Positions 52,325 to 62,383 are shown, counted from the first letter of the stretch. The stretch: 64,000 nucleotides of DNA from Pseudomonas sp. MYb327 (GCF_040438925.1 NZ_CP159258.1:2866001-2930000), one strand, 5' to 3'. The notes: generated by a model not told the origin, from the letters alone. Program-made: numbers and translations.

Positions 52325-54606
52325 CGGAATATAGACATTCACTCGGGATGCTCGCGCTGCTGGTCAGCAGCCCGGCGGACAAGCGCACGGTATTTGGCCG
52401 CGCCCTCGATCAATTGGTCAGCGATGTAGAAGGACGTGGCGTCAGCGTACTGGCCTCGGAAAGCCTCAGCGATGCGGCGTCGATCCTGCGTTCGGACCCG
52501 GCCGTCCAATGCGTGTTGATCAGTTGGGAAATGGACACCAGCGAAGGCCACGAAGACTGCATCAAATTGCTGGTCAAACTGCGCGAACGCAACACGCGAG
52601 TGCCGGTGTTCCTGATCAGCGACCGGACCACCGCGTCGAGCATTCCGTTACTGGTCATGCAACACGCCGACGACTTCATCTGGCTGCCCGAAGATACCAG
52701 TCGCTTCCTCAGCGGACGGATCCTGGCGGCCATCGAGCGCTATCGCCAGGCCGCCCTGCCGCCGATGTTCGGCGCGCTGGTGAAGTTTGCCCGGTCCTAT
52801 GAGTATTCCTGGCACACCCCGGGTCATGCCGGTGGCACGGCGTTTCTGAAAAGTACGGCGGGCCGGGCGTTCTACGAGTTTTTCGGGGAAAACCTGCTGC
52901 GTTCCGACCTGTCGATTTCGGTCGGTGAACTGGGCTCGCTGCTTGATCACAGTGGCCCGATCGGCCAGGGCGAGCGCTACGCCGCTAAGGTGTTCGGTGC
53001 CCATCGCACGTATTACGTGACCAACGGCTCGTCGATGTCCAACCGCGTCATCCTCATGGCCAGCGTAACGCGCAATCAGATCGCCCTGTGCGACCGTAAC
53101 TGCCATAAATCCGCCGAGCATGCGATGACCCTGTCGGGTGCCCTGCCGACCTACCTGGTACCGACGCGCAACCGCTACGGCATCATTGGCCCGATCCTCC
53201 CGCAAACCCTGAGCGCCGAAGGCGTCAAAGCGGCCATCGCCAATAACCCGATGGTCAAGGACGGCATCGACCCGACACCGGTCCACGCGATCATCACCAA
53301 CTCCACTTACGACGGTCTGACCTACAACGTCACCCGCGTCGAAGAACTGTTGGGCCAGAGTGTCGACCGCCTGCATTTCGACGAAGCCTGGTACGGCTAT
53401 GCCCGTTTCAACCCGCTGTACCGCGACCGCCACGCCATGCACGGCAGCCCGGACGATCACGATGCTTCGAAGCCAACCGTGTTCGCCACCCAGTCGACCC
53501 ACAAATTGCTCGCGGCCCTGTCTCAGGCCTCGATGATTCACGTGCGTAACGGCCGTAATCCGATCGAGCACGGACGGTTCAACGAGTCGTACATGATGCA
53601 CGCGTCGACTTCGCCCAACTACGCGATCATGGCCTCTTGCGACGTCAGCTCGGCGATGATGGAAGCCCCAAGCGGGCAGATTCTTACGACTGAATCCATC
53701 GAAGAAGCTGTGTCGTTCCGCCAGGTCATCTCGCGCATGCACCACGAGATGCATGGCAAGGACGACTGGTTTTTCACCTGCTGGCAGCCGCCGACCGTAC
53801 AGGTGGGCAATGCGACGGTGCCCTTCCATGAAGTGGACCCGGTGCTGCTGAAAACCGAGCCAAACTGCTGGGTCCTACACCCCAACGAGGTCTGGCACGG
53901 TTTCGGCGACATCGAAGAAGGCTACTGCATGCTGGACCCGATCAAGGTCTCGGTGCTCAGCCCCGGCATGGGCGACGACGGCAACCTGCTCGCTTCGGGC
54001 ATCCCGGCCTGTGTGCTGACCGCGTACCTCGGTCGCCAGGGCATCGTCGTCGAGAAGACCACCGACTTCACCATCCTCTTCCTGTTCTCCATCGGCATCA
54101 CCAAAGGCAAATGGGGCACGCTGGTCAACGCCCTGCTCGACTTCAAGCGCGACTATGACGACAACACCGAACTGGAGCTGTGCCTGCCGGACCTGCTGGC
54201 CGGCAACCAGACCCGTTACGCCGGCATGGGCCTCAAGGACCTGGCCGACGAAATCTTCGCCGCCATGAAGCAACACAAGACCACCTCGGCCATGTCCCAG
54301 GCGTTCGGCACGCTGCCGCAAGCGGTGTTCAGCCCGGTGGAAGCCTACGAGAAACTGGTGCGCAACGACATCGAACTGGTCACCCTGGATCAAGCCGCCG
54401 GGCGCATCGCCGCCACCGGCATCGTGCCGTATCCGCCAGGCATTCCATTGCTGATGCCGGGTGAGAACGCCGGGGCTGCCGATGGTCCGTTGCTGGCCTA
54501 CCTCAAGGCGCTGGAAGCGTTCGACAAATCCTTCCCCGGTTTCACCCATGACACCCACGGGATCGAAGCCGAGAACGGGGTTTATCGGATGCTGGTATTG
54601 AAATGA
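52321..54606 (+). CDS. ldcA: Lysine (Orn/Lys/Arg-type) decarboxylase
   Basis: A 761-aa fold-type I PLP decarboxylase. The N-terminal receiver-like wing domain covers about 1-135. The major domain starts at SWHTPGHAGGTAFLKS, with STHKLL containing the PLP lysine K395 and DEAWYGYARF the PLP-pyridine Asp. The C-terminal domain runs from about 600. Operon structure with the antiporter and resemblance to P. aeruginosa LdcA favour lysine as substrate; ornithine or arginine cannot be excluded by reading alone. Confidence 0.9.
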   Translation: MTEYRHSLGMLALLVSSPADKRTVFGRALDQLVSDVEGRGVSVLASESLSDAASILRSDPAVQCVLISWEMDTSEGHEDCIKLLVKLRERNTRVPVFLISDRTTASSIPLLVMQHADDFIWLPEDTSRFLSGRILAAIERYRQAALPPMFGALVKFARSYEYSWHTPGHAGGTAFLKSTAGRAFYEFFGENLLRSDLSISVGELGSLLDHSGPIGQGERYAAKVFGAHRTYYVTNGSSMSNRVILMASVTRNQIALCDRNCHKSAEHAMTLSGALPTYLVPTRNRYGIIGPILPQTLSAEGVKAAIANNPMVKDGIDPTPVHAIITNSTYDGLTYNVTRVEELLGQSVDRLHFDEAWYGYARFNPLYRDRHAMHGSPDDHDASKPTVFATQSTHKLLAALSQASMIHVRNGRNPIEHGRFNESYMMHASTSPNYAIMASCDVSSAMMEAPSGQILTTESIEEAVSFRQVISRMHHEMHGKDDWFFTCWQPPTVQVGNATVPFHEVDPVLLKTEPNCWVLHPNEVWHGFGDIEEGYCMLDPIKVSVLSPGMGDDGNLLASGIPACVLTAYLGRQGIVVEKTTDFTILFLFSIGITKGKWGTLVNALLDFKRDYDDNTELELCLPDLLAGNQTRYAGMGLKDLADEIFAAMKQHKTTSAMSQAFGTLPQAVFSPVEAYEKLVRNDIELVTLDQAAGRIAATGIVPYPPGIPLLMPGENAGAADGPLLAYLKALEAFDKSFPGFTHDTHGIEAENGVYRMLVLK

Positions 54607-54630
54607 GGTAAATCAGGCTCAGCATAATCC

Positions 54631-54723
54631 CTGTAGGGGCAAGCTTGCTCGCGATAGCGGCTGTACATTCAATATTGGGGTGTCAGTAAGTCCGCCATCG
54701 CGAGCAAGCTTGCTCCTACGAGG
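54631..54723. repeat. Inverted REP pair after ldcA
   Basis: CTGTAGGGGCAAGCTTGCTC and GAGCAAGCTTGCTCCTACGA flank a 30-base centre: a second REP family (GTAGGAGCAAGCTTGCTCGC). It lies 24 bases past ldcA and may act as its transcript end. Confidence 0.8.
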
Positions 54724-54784
54724 ATCTCCTTCAGTCCAAAAGCCTATGGGCAAATTCGATCACAGCGCTCTATGATTGAACCCC

Positions 54785-55186
54785 ATGACCACCACTGCTC
54801 CGATCCGCCAACCCTGCCCGCCCGGTGCCTGCGATTGCGGGCGTGACCCGTTGCTGGAAACACCGGGTGCCGACGTGCGCATCCTGTTTCTGACCCGCAC
54901 GGAAGAAAAGCGCCTGATCGAACGCCTGGAAAACCTTTCAAGCCTCAAAGACCTCGAACACCTGCAACAGCGGATGTTCGACCAGTTGGGCATCCGTGTG
55001 GACATCGTGCCCAGTTTCAACGAAGTACGGACCATGCGCGGTATCGGCATCCAGGTCGGCGAACTGCCGGGGTTGTGCCGCAAAACCCGCGCCTCGATCC
55101 CGGCCGCGATTCGCCGCGCCATGGAAAAGCGTCCTGAAATCGCTTACGACGTGCTTAACGCCAACGACCTGTTGCGGGACGCATGA
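54785..55186 (+). CDS. Conserved hypothetical protein upstream of the HD-domain gene
   Basis: A 133-aa soluble protein. A Cys-rich N-terminus (PCPPGACDCGRDPLL) could bind metal or form a cluster. A helical middle (RTEEKRLIERLENLSSLKDLEHLQQRM) and a GIGIQVGELPGLCRKTRASIPAAIRRAMEK segment follow. I recognise no family. It overlaps the HD-domain gene by ATGA, so the two proteins probably act together. Confidence 0.7.
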   Translation: MTTTAPIRQPCPPGACDCGRDPLLETPGADVRILFLTRTEEKRLIERLENLSSLKDLEHLQQRMFDQLGIRVDIVPSFNEVRTMRGIGIQVGELPGLCRKTRASIPAAIRRAMEKRPEIAYDVLNANDLLRDA

Positions 55187-55725
55187 TGACGCCCCTTCTC
55201 GAATTCCCTGTCACCGACGAGATTCTTGCCTCCTTCGCATTGACGATCGGCACTGACCTGCCGGGCTATCGCAATCACATCTGTCGGGTACTGAATTTCT
55301 ATTGCGCACTCAGGGGCATTGAAGGCCTGCCAGCAGAGGCCGTGCAGATTGCGGCGGCGTTTCACGACCTGGGCATCTGGACCGACGACACCCTCGACTA
55401 CCTGCCGCCCTCGGTGCGAATGGCCAACCTTTATCTCGATCACCGGCAACGCCAGGACCTTGGCGAAGAAGTGAGCGCACTGATTCTGGAGCACCACAAA
55501 GTACGCCCCTATCGTTCGGCCTGCGCCACCAGCGTCGAGCCGTTTCGCCAAGCCGATGTCATTGATGTATCCCTTGGGCTGGTGCGCTTCGGACTGCCCC
55601 GTGCGTTGATCAAGACCGTGCAATCGGCCTTTCCCGATCACGGCTTCCACAGGATGCTGATGCGGCGCTCGGCACGGCAATTCATTCGTACGCCGCTGCG
55701 ACCGCTGCCCATGTTTCGCTGGTGA
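55183..55725 (+). CDS. HD-domain phosphohydrolase-like protein
   Basis: A 180-aa HD-superfamily protein. YRNHICRVLNFYCAL, then AAAFHDLGIWTDD (the HD pair), LILEHHKVRPY and EPFRQADVIDVSLG give the usual His/Asp metal-ligand spacing. It is probably a nucleotide or phosphate-ester hydrolase; the substrate is unknown. It starts with two ATG codons overlapping the previous stop. Confidence 0.78.
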   Translation: MMTPLLEFPVTDEILASFALTIGTDLPGYRNHICRVLNFYCALRGIEGLPAEAVQIAAAFHDLGIWTDDTLDYLPPSVRMANLYLDHRQRQDLGEEVSALILEHHKVRPYRSACATSVEPFRQADVIDVSLGLVRFGLPRALIKTVQSAFPDHGFHRMLMRRSARQFIRTPLRPLPMFRW

Positions 55726-56009
55726 AACGGGCCTGCGTGTCCTGTCTGGACAACCCCTCGAAGGAGGATCCGCGGTCGTACACACGGTGCAGTGCGCCGC
55801 TATGCCGATGACGGGTTTCGTCTACGCCAAAATCCAGAAAGCCCGGTGCTCGCCGCAAGCGACGAAAATAACCAGGGAAGGCGATGCCCCCAAGAAAGAC
55901 AGACAGCAACAGCCCTTATCGTCAGTAATTAATACTGGCGATTTCCCAATTCAAACCTACGCTTTTCGCACAGAGACACATATTCCAAGCATCGTCGGGG
56001 GACTGCTTC

Positions 56010-57293
56010 ATGGGTATCAATGTCGCGCCGTTGAAAACGACCGCCCTGCCCGCTTTTACCATTCTCGCCCTGTGCTGCCAGAACGCATTCGCCGGCGGCA
56101 TCATGCTCTATGAAATCGGCACCGATAACGTCGGTCTCGCCAATGCCGGTGCTGCCGCCAGAGCTCAGGGCCCTTCAACCATTGCCAGCAATCCGGCGGG
56201 CATGAGCTACCTGCCGGGCACGCAAATCACCGGTGGCTTGCAGGTGCTGTACGGCAACCTCAAATTTGATCGCGATGATGACACCAACGTACCGGGCAGC
56301 AGCAGCGGCAATGCCCTTGATCCGCTTCCCGGCGGCAGTTTCTTCATCAGCCATGAACTGGACGATCACTGGAGCGTCGGCTTCGGCCAGTACGGCGACT
56401 TCGGCCTGGCCGTCAATTACGATAACGATTGGTCCGGGCGCTACTTTTCGCAAAACTCCAGCCTGCTCGGTTTGTCGATGGTGCCCAGCGTGGCTTACCG
56501 CTTCAATGAGCAATGGTCGATCGGCGTGGGCGTCAAGGCAATGTACGGCATGCTGCAGGCCCAGACCGCGATCGATCGCTCGCCATTCGGCTTCACCGAT
56601 CGCGAAGACGGCCAGTTCAAATACAAGGACAAAGACTGGGGGTTCGGCGCGAATGTGGGCGTGATCTACGCCCCACAAGCCGGCACTCGTATCGGTCTGA
56701 CCTACACCAGTAAGGTCGATCTGGAGTTCGAGGACGGGTTGGACATCAAAGGCAACGGCCCGGCACTTGATCGCCTGGACGGCGCCAAGACCAAGCTCGA
56801 CATGACCGTGCCACAAACCCTGACCCTGAGTCTTTTCCAGCAGATGGACCCGCAGTGGGCCCTGCTCGCCTCGGTCAACTGGCAAGACTGGTCAGAGTTC
56901 GGTGAGATCGCCGCTCAGGTCGACACCTCGGCAGGCAATGCGGCATCGACCACGGTCGATGCCGGGTTTAAGGACACCTGGCATCTGTCGCTGGGCGCGC
57001 AATATCAGGCCACGCCGCAACTGCTGTGGAACTTCGGTGTGGCTTACGACAGCAGCGCAGTATCGGACAGCGATCGCTCGTTCATTATCCCCATGGACGA
57101 ATCATGGCGCTTCGCGACGGGAGCCACCTATGCTCTGAACAAGGACACCGATGTCAACGTCAGTTGGGCCATGATCTGGATGGGTGACATGAGCGTGGAC
57201 CAGACCAAATCCCTGTCAGGCAATCGTACTTCCGGTCAGTTCGACAATGCCTGGATTCAAACCGTTACCGGGAACATGACATGGCGTTTTTGA
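56010..57293 (+). CDS. FadL/OmpP1/TodX-type outer-membrane transporter
   Basis: A 427-aa outer-membrane channel for long-chain fatty acids or other hydrophobic compounds. The signal peptide (1-28, ending AFA) is followed by GGIMLYEIGTDNVGLANAGAAARAQGPSTIASNPAGMSYLPG, the family's N-terminal plug, including the NPAGM motif. Beta-strands follow to a terminal MTWRF. It is transcribed with the lipoprotein gene 47 bases downstream. The 284-base gap upstream (55726-56009) shows no gene. Confidence 0.9.
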   Translation: MGINVAPLKTTALPAFTILALCCQNAFAGGIMLYEIGTDNVGLANAGAAARAQGPSTIASNPAGMSYLPGTQITGGLQVLYGNLKFDRDDDTNVPGSSSGNALDPLPGGSFFISHELDDHWSVGFGQYGDFGLAVNYDNDWSGRYFSQNSSLLGLSMVPSVAYRFNEQWSIGVGVKAMYGMLQAQTAIDRSPFGFTDREDGQFKYKDKDWGFGANVGVIYAPQAGTRIGLTYTSKVDLEFEDGLDIKGNGPALDRLDGAKTKLDMTVPQTLTLSLFQQMDPQWALLASVNWQDWSEFGEIAAQVDTSAGNAASTTVDAGFKDTWHLSLGAQYQATPQLLWNFGVAYDSSAVSDSDRSFIIPMDESWRFATGATYALNKDTDVNVSWAMIWMGDMSVDQTKSLSGNRTSGQFDNAWIQTVTGNMTWRF

Positions 57294-57340
57294 TTGTCCA
57301 CTGCGTAAAAAATGATTTCACTCAAGGAGCACACCGCACT

Positions 57341-58021
57341 ATGAACCTGTCCCGAAACTTGCTGATCGGCGCCGCACTGACCGGGCTCTTGCTCGGTGGT
57401 TGCACCTCCAAAGTCACCGAGAAGGAGCAGTACTCCGGCTACCTGTCCACCTACAACAACCTGCAGGAATTCGAAACGCCCAGTGGTGGTACGGCGATGC
57501 GTTGGGTAAGCCCGTCGTGGAACCCCAATGCCTATGACACCGTGGCATTCACCCGACTGGAGATGTACCCGGCGCCCAAGCCCAATGAGCGGGTCAACCA
57601 GCAGACGCTAAACGACATTCAGAACTACATGACCAACAAGGCCAAAACCACGCTGGGCCAGAAGTACCGGGTCGTTTCCAGCCCGAGCGCTGCGCCGGCC
57701 GGCTCAAAAGTCCTGGTCATGCGTGCAGCGATCACCGGGGTAAGTGCCTCGCCGGAAGGCATGCACTGGTATGAAGTGGTGCCTATCGCAGCGGTCGTAG
57801 GTGGTGTGTCCGCCGTTACCGGTATCCGGGATGAAGACACCGAACTGTATATCGAGGCAGAGTTCATCGACGCCAAAAACAATCAGTCCGTAGCCAGGGT
57901 CGTACGCAAGGTCTTTGGCACCACGCTGGAAAATGACAAACAGAAAATCACCGCCCAGGACTTCAAGACAGCGATCGACAAGCTGGGTAGTGACTTCCAG
58001 GTGTTCATCAACCACAAATAA
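57341..58021 (+). CDS. DUF3313 outer-membrane lipoprotein
   Basis: A 226-aa lipoprotein: signal peptide with lipobox LLGGC (about 16-20), then a DUF3313 domain (YSGYLSTYNNLQE, MRWVSPSWNPNAYDTVAFTRLEMYP, VLVMRAAITGVSASPEGMHWYEVVPIAAVVGG). Function unknown. ATG 57341 has AAGGAG ahead. It lies close behind the FadL-type gene, suggesting a shared envelope role. Confidence 0.85.
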   Translation: MNLSRNLLIGAALTGLLLGGCTSKVTEKEQYSGYLSTYNNLQEFETPSGGTAMRWVSPSWNPNAYDTVAFTRLEMYPAPKPNERVNQQTLNDIQNYMTNKAKTTLGQKYRVVSSPSAAPAGSKVLVMRAAITGVSASPEGMHWYEVVPIAAVVGGVSAVTGIRDEDTELYIEAEFIDAKNNQSVARVVRKVFGTTLENDKQKITAQDFKTAIDKLGSDFQVFINHK

Positions 58022-58044
58022 CACCGTCGGCTAACAACACGCCT

Positions 58045-58159
58045 TTGTGGCGAGCGAGCTTGCTCGCGCTGGGCTGCACAGCAGCCCCAAAATTCGGTTC
58101 GCAACCACCGATTTAGCGACTGCTTCACAGTCGAGCGGGAGCAAGCTCCCTCGCCACAA
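58045..58159. repeat. REPIN-type repeat between DUF3313 and ligD genes
   Basis: TTGTGGCGAGCGAGCTTGCTC at one end and GAGCAAGCTCCCTCGCCACAA at the other, with an inner GGGCTGCACAGCAGCCCC hairpin. It lies between convergent genes and may terminate both. Confidence 0.85.
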
Positions 58160-58180
58160 TGGGTTTCATCACGGTAAGCA

Positions 58181-60796
58181 TCAGGTTTTTTTCATTCCGA
58201 CTCGCCGTCGCATCTCGGCAGTAATTGTCTGCCGGGTTTTCTTCAAGTCCGCCCACGGCTCATCACCGACTTCAGCCAGACGTTCATGCGCGTTGTGAAT
58301 GTTCCACTGGTTGCCACCCTTGAGCTCCTCCACCTCTTCACGAAAAATCGGCATCGACACCGGCAGCCCTTCGCGGGTGCGTGCGGCGTAGGCACAAATG
58401 GTGGTCGCGCCCAATCCGTTGCGCAGGTAATCGATGAAGATCCGTCCTACCCGATTCTTCGGTCCCGACACCGCGGAAAAACGTTCCGGCAGCAGCTTCG
58501 CCATGTGGCTGACGATGGCGTGGCTGAAATCCTTCACATCGTCCCAACCGGCCTTGCGGGTCAGTGGCACCACCAGGTGAATCCCCTTGCCGCCGCTGGT
58601 CTTGAGGAACGCCTTGAGCCCCAGTTCGTCGAGCACCGAGAGCGTCAATTGCGTTGCCTCGACCATGCGTTTCCACGGCAGTGCCGGGTCCGGGTCGAGG
58701 TCGAGGACGAAGCGGTCGGGTTTGTCGAGGTTGTCCGAGGTGGCATTCCAGGTGTGCAACTCGACGGTGCTCATCTGCACTGCGCCGATCAAAGCTTCGG
58801 CGTTGTTGATGACCATCATCGGCTGGCCGGTGAGTTTCTGGTCCAGCGTGGTAATGCCGGGGATCGCCAGGCGCTCGGCGTTTTTCTGGAAAAACAGTTC
58901 ACCGGCAATACCATCCGGCGCACGCACCAGCGCCACCGGGCGGTCCTTGAGCTGCGGCAAAATCCACTCGGCGACGCTGGCGTAATACTCCGCCAGTTGC
59001 ACTTTGGTCGCGCCACTGCTGGCGTCGATGACCCGGTCCGGGTGGGTGATGCGCACCTTGCCCTGGTCAAGGCCGATTTGTGACGGCGCGGGTTCGGCTT
59101 TCTTCTTCGCGGCAGGCGCTTTGGCGGCAGCGGCTTTTTTCGCGGGGGCAGTTTTCGCAGATGCAGTTTTCACGGCAGTCGGACGCTCCTCGGTGATGTC
59201 TTTGGCAGGTTTGTCGTCACGCAGGCCATGGAACACCGCGTGACGCACCGACCCGTCTTTGGTCATTTCGGCAAAAGCCACTTCCGCCAGCAACTTGGGT
59301 TTGAGCCAATGCACAGCCTTGAACTCGGCACCGCTGGGTGGATTGATCACGGCGGGTTTCTTCGTCTGCAACGGCTTGAGCTGTTCGTGAATGCTGTTGA
59401 GCGTCGCCTCGGTAAACCCGGTGCCGACCTTGCCGGAATAGCGCAACTCGCCGCTGTCGCGGTCATGCAACCCCAGGAGCAAAGCGCCAAAGGCGTTGCG
59501 TGAACCCTTGGGGTCGGTGTAGCCGACGATGACGAATTCTTGTCGGTGCTTGCACTTGAGTTTGATCCAGTCACTGCTGCGCCGGGATACATAGGCCGAG
59601 CCCAGGCGTTTGCCGATCAGCCCTTCCATGCGCATCTGACAGGCACTGTTGAGCAACGCTTCCGGGTCTTCGTTGAAGGCGTCGGAGAAGCGCAGCAGCG
59701 GATCATGATTGTTGGCTTTCAGCAGCGTCGCCAGCGCCGCTCTGCGTTCCTCGACCGGCACCTCGCGCAGGTCGACACCATTGAGGTACGGCAGGTCAAA
59801 CAGGTAATAGAGAATGTTGCCGCTGCGGTTGGCCTCAAAGGCGTTTTGCAGGGCCTGGAAATCCGGCACGCCCTGCTCGTCGGCGACCACCATTTCACCG
59901 TCCAGCCAAGCCGATTCGACACCCAGTTTTGCAAGCGCCTTGGCCTGGCCGGGCAGTTTGTGGGTCCAGTCGTGGCCGTTGCGGGTGAAGAGTTTGACCT
60001 CGTCATGGTCGATGCGCGCCATGATCCGGTAGCCGTCGAACTTGACCTCATAACTCCATTGGCCGTCCGGGGCTTTTTCCACCAGTGTCGCCAGTTCCGG
60101 CTTGATCTGAACCGGCAGTTTGGCCTTGTGAGCACCGGTCAATTGCGCAGACTTTTCCTTGCGCGCCGGGGTGGCGGGTTTCTTGACGGCTTTGGGTTTT
60201 GCGGCCTTGGCGGATTTGGCTGCCTTGGCAACGATGGTGCGGTAGCTGAGCACGCTGTCGGGCTCGGCGGTGACGACGTCGTAATCGTCTTCAGGTCGAG
60301 CGGCACCGTCCTGATGCTTGATCAGAAACCATTGCTCCTGCTTGCCCGGCATGTGCGTGCGCACCAGGTTCCACAGCCCGCCGAGTTTTTCGCCTTGAAG
60401 CTCGAACTTGAGCCGGCCTTTTTCGTAAGCCTTGGCCGGATCTTCCTGGGGAATCCACACACCACGGTCCCAGACAATCACGTCGCCCGCGCCGTAATGA
60501 CCCTCGGGAATACTGCCCTCGAAGGTGGCGTAATCAATCGGATGGTCTTCGACGTGCACCGCCAGGCGCTTGACCTTGGGGTCGAGCGACGGGCCCTTGG
60601 GCACCGCCCAGCTCTTCAGTGCGCCATCCAGTTCCAGGCGAAAGTCGTAATGCAGGCGCGTGGCATCGTGTTTCTGGATGCAGAACTGCAAGGCGTGATC
60701 CTTGGCGTTCTTCCTGCCAGAACGTTTGACCGCGGCCGGTTCCGAGGTCGCGGAAAAGTCGCGCATGCGGTTGTAGTCTTCCAGATTCTTGCTCAT
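58181..60796 (-). CDS. ligD: Multifunctional NHEJ DNA ligase D
   Basis: An 871-aa repair enzyme joining double-strand breaks together with Ku. Domain order is 3'-phosphoesterase (about 30-185: HDATRLHYDFRLELDG, DHPIDYATFEGSIPEGHYGAG), ATP-dependent ligase (about 225-535, nucleotidyl-lysine K252 in VKFDGYR) and primase-polymerase (about 575-860, LDLDPDP metal motif), as in P. aeruginosa LigD. Two Ala/Lys/Pro-rich linkers (about 188-225 and 545-575) join the domains. No ku gene lies in the window. Confidence 0.95.
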   Translation of the reverse strand: MSKNLEDYNRMRDFSATSEPAAVKRSGRKNAKDHALQFCIQKHDATRLHYDFRLELDGALKSWAVPKGPSLDPKVKRLAVHVEDHPIDYATFEGSIPEGHYGAGDVIVWDRGVWIPQEDPAKAYEKGRLKFELQGEKLGGLWNLVRTHMPGKQEQWFLIKHQDGAARPEDDYDVVTAEPDSVLSYRTIVAKAAKSAKAAKPKAVKKPATPARKEKSAQLTGAHKAKLPVQIKPELATLVEKAPDGQWSYEVKFDGYRIMARIDHDEVKLFTRNGHDWTHKLPGQAKALAKLGVESAWLDGEMVVADEQGVPDFQALQNAFEANRSGNILYYLFDLPYLNGVDLREVPVEERRAALATLLKANNHDPLLRFSDAFNEDPEALLNSACQMRMEGLIGKRLGSAYVSRRSSDWIKLKCKHRQEFVIVGYTDPKGSRNAFGALLLGLHDRDSGELRYSGKVGTGFTEATLNSIHEQLKPLQTKKPAVINPPSGAEFKAVHWLKPKLLAEVAFAEMTKDGSVRHAVFHGLRDDKPAKDITEERPTAVKTASAKTAPAKKAAAAKAPAAKKKAEPAPSQIGLDQGKVRITHPDRVIDASSGATKVQLAEYYASVAEWILPQLKDRPVALVRAPDGIAGELFFQKNAERLAIPGITTLDQKLTGQPMMVINNAEALIGAVQMSTVELHTWNATSDNLDKPDRFVLDLDPDPALPWKRMVEATQLTLSVLDELGLKAFLKTSGGKGIHLVVPLTRKAGWDDVKDFSHAIVSHMAKLLPERFSAVSGPKNRVGRIFIDYLRNGLGATTICAYAARTREGLPVSMPIFREEVEELKGGNQWNIHNAHERLAEVGDEPWADLKKTRQTITAEMRRRVGMKKT

Positions 60797-60852
60797 GGCT
60801 CACCTGCTGGTCGGCAGCGCCTGGCTGCTCTTCCTGATTGCGGTTGTGCTTC

Positions 60853-62238
60853 CTAGCCAATACTGGATTTGAGCTCGATAAACCGTCGCGTCGCCATCAG
60901 CCCGGCGGGATGCGCGTGGCGATGGGCGCTGAGCCAGGGAATCAGCACCGACATCTCCTCGTGCGGAGCGAGTCCCTTGAGGTCAGCCTGCAACGCTAGA
61001 ACGTCCGGATCGTTGTCAGGCACAGCCGGATCAACCGTGACACCACTGCCGCGTCGCACCGCGGCTGCCGAACGTTCCGGTTTCCAGTCACCCGCGATCC
61101 AGTCGTGCAACAGCTGCTTTTCATAGGGGCTGAACACGCCGAACATCGCCGCGCCGTTGCCATCGATCAACTGCCAGAAACGGCTTTCCTGAGGGTTTTG
61201 CTGGCGCTTGATCCAGCCCTTGTTTTCCATGGCCGCGAGGAACCCGGGTAATTGCTCCGGCGATGACAACCATTGATTGACGGTCTGGCCTTCAAAACGG
61301 CAATAGTCGGAATGCATGTGCTGGCCGAACGGGCGTTTGCGTTCAAGCATGGCCAGCAGCTCGCGCTCCAGGTCAAACGAATCGATGATCGCGCGACTGC
61401 CCTGCCCCAGATCATTCAAGCGATACCCCAGTGCTACCCGGCGCAGGAAGTCCTCGCGGTCACCCGTGATCGGCAACAGCTGCAACACCGCTTGCACGGC
61501 CTTTTGCGCATGGCCGGTACTGGCATTGTCGATGGTCACGTGCAGGGTGAAGTAATAAGGATCGATGCCCAATTCGCTGAGCTCGTAGGCACTGATCAAT
61601 AAATGCAGTGGCAGTTGTTCATAGCCGAGGTTGTAGCCGATCACCTCCGGCAAAAACTCATCGCCGCAGTGCCCCAGGGCCAGTTGTATCGCGCCTTGCA
61701 GGTAATGCTCGTCGGCCAGATGGTCGCCGTCCGGCAGGCTATGTTCGGCAAGAAGCCGACGGTAGATCGCGACGTGATTCTGCGCCGGATTGCCATCGCC
61801 CAATTCTTCCAGATAGGTGCAAATCAGCCCTTCGAAACGCGGGTCGCGCCAATGCTGCAATAACCCGTACAGCCAGGCGCCGTCGACCAGTTTGGTCGGG
61901 GCCACGGCTTGCAGGAAAAACAACGCATGGGATTTAGTGCTGAAGTACTGCCGCGCTCCTCCGGCCTTGCGCTGTTGCAGGTAATCGGCGTACTGGCGGG
62001 CCACGTCGGTGCAGTGCTGCCGAACCCACTCATATAGCGCGGCAGGTTCGCCCGGGAGGTCATTCGGCAGGTCTTCGGCTTGTTGCAGCTGCGCACGCAG
62101 AAAGCTTTCGGCGAGCGAGCGCCGTTGGCCGGCATCGTCGTCGAGCAACAGTTGCTCGTAGATCTGGCGGACGCTGCCGGCTTGCGACATCGAATGTTCG
62201 TGGGCAGGTTTGGATGCAAGTTTGGTCAGGGCAGTCAT
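60853..62238 (-). CDS. Iron-containing redox enzyme (haem-oxygenase-like diiron family)
   Basis: A 461-aa protein of the Haem_oxygenas_2/HDO superfamily. The helical core (about 90-330) contains YLEELGDGN, HLADEHYLQGAIQLALGH and LGIDPYYFTLHVTIDNASTGHA, giving the Glu/His pattern used to bind a dinuclear iron site in relatives such as UndA- and SznF-type oxidases. The C-terminal 130 residues are extra. The reaction is unknown. ATG 62238 is chosen over an upstream extension. Confidence 0.75.
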   Translation of the reverse strand: MTALTKLASKPAHEHSMSQAGSVRQIYEQLLLDDDAGQRRSLAESFLRAQLQQAEDLPNDLPGEPAALYEWVRQHCTDVARQYADYLQQRKAGGARQYFSTKSHALFFLQAVAPTKLVDGAWLYGLLQHWRDPRFEGLICTYLEELGDGNPAQNHVAIYRRLLAEHSLPDGDHLADEHYLQGAIQLALGHCGDEFLPEVIGYNLGYEQLPLHLLISAYELSELGIDPYYFTLHVTIDNASTGHAQKAVQAVLQLLPITGDREDFLRRVALGYRLNDLGQGSRAIIDSFDLERELLAMLERKRPFGQHMHSDYCRFEGQTVNQWLSSPEQLPGFLAAMENKGWIKRQQNPQESRFWQLIDGNGAAMFGVFSPYEKQLLHDWIAGDWKPERSAAAVRRGSGVTVDPAVPDNDPDVLALQADLKGLAPHEEMSVLIPWLSAHRHAHPAGLMATRRFIELKSSIG

Positions 62239-62383
62239 TGGCGGATATCTCGCTCGGAGGCCAGTGGCAGGACGCGCAATCAACACGTCCTTCCCTCAGC
62301 AGAGCGAGTCGCCGGGACAAAAATTCCATCGGCGTTGAAATTGCCCGGACAGACGGAGCGCCCGACGGCACATAGCCTGCACT

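Noticed and set aside
55726..56009. Coding potential on either strand ahead of the FadL gene
   Set aside because: Frames have unusual composition, no recognisable motifs, and overlap the real gene start.
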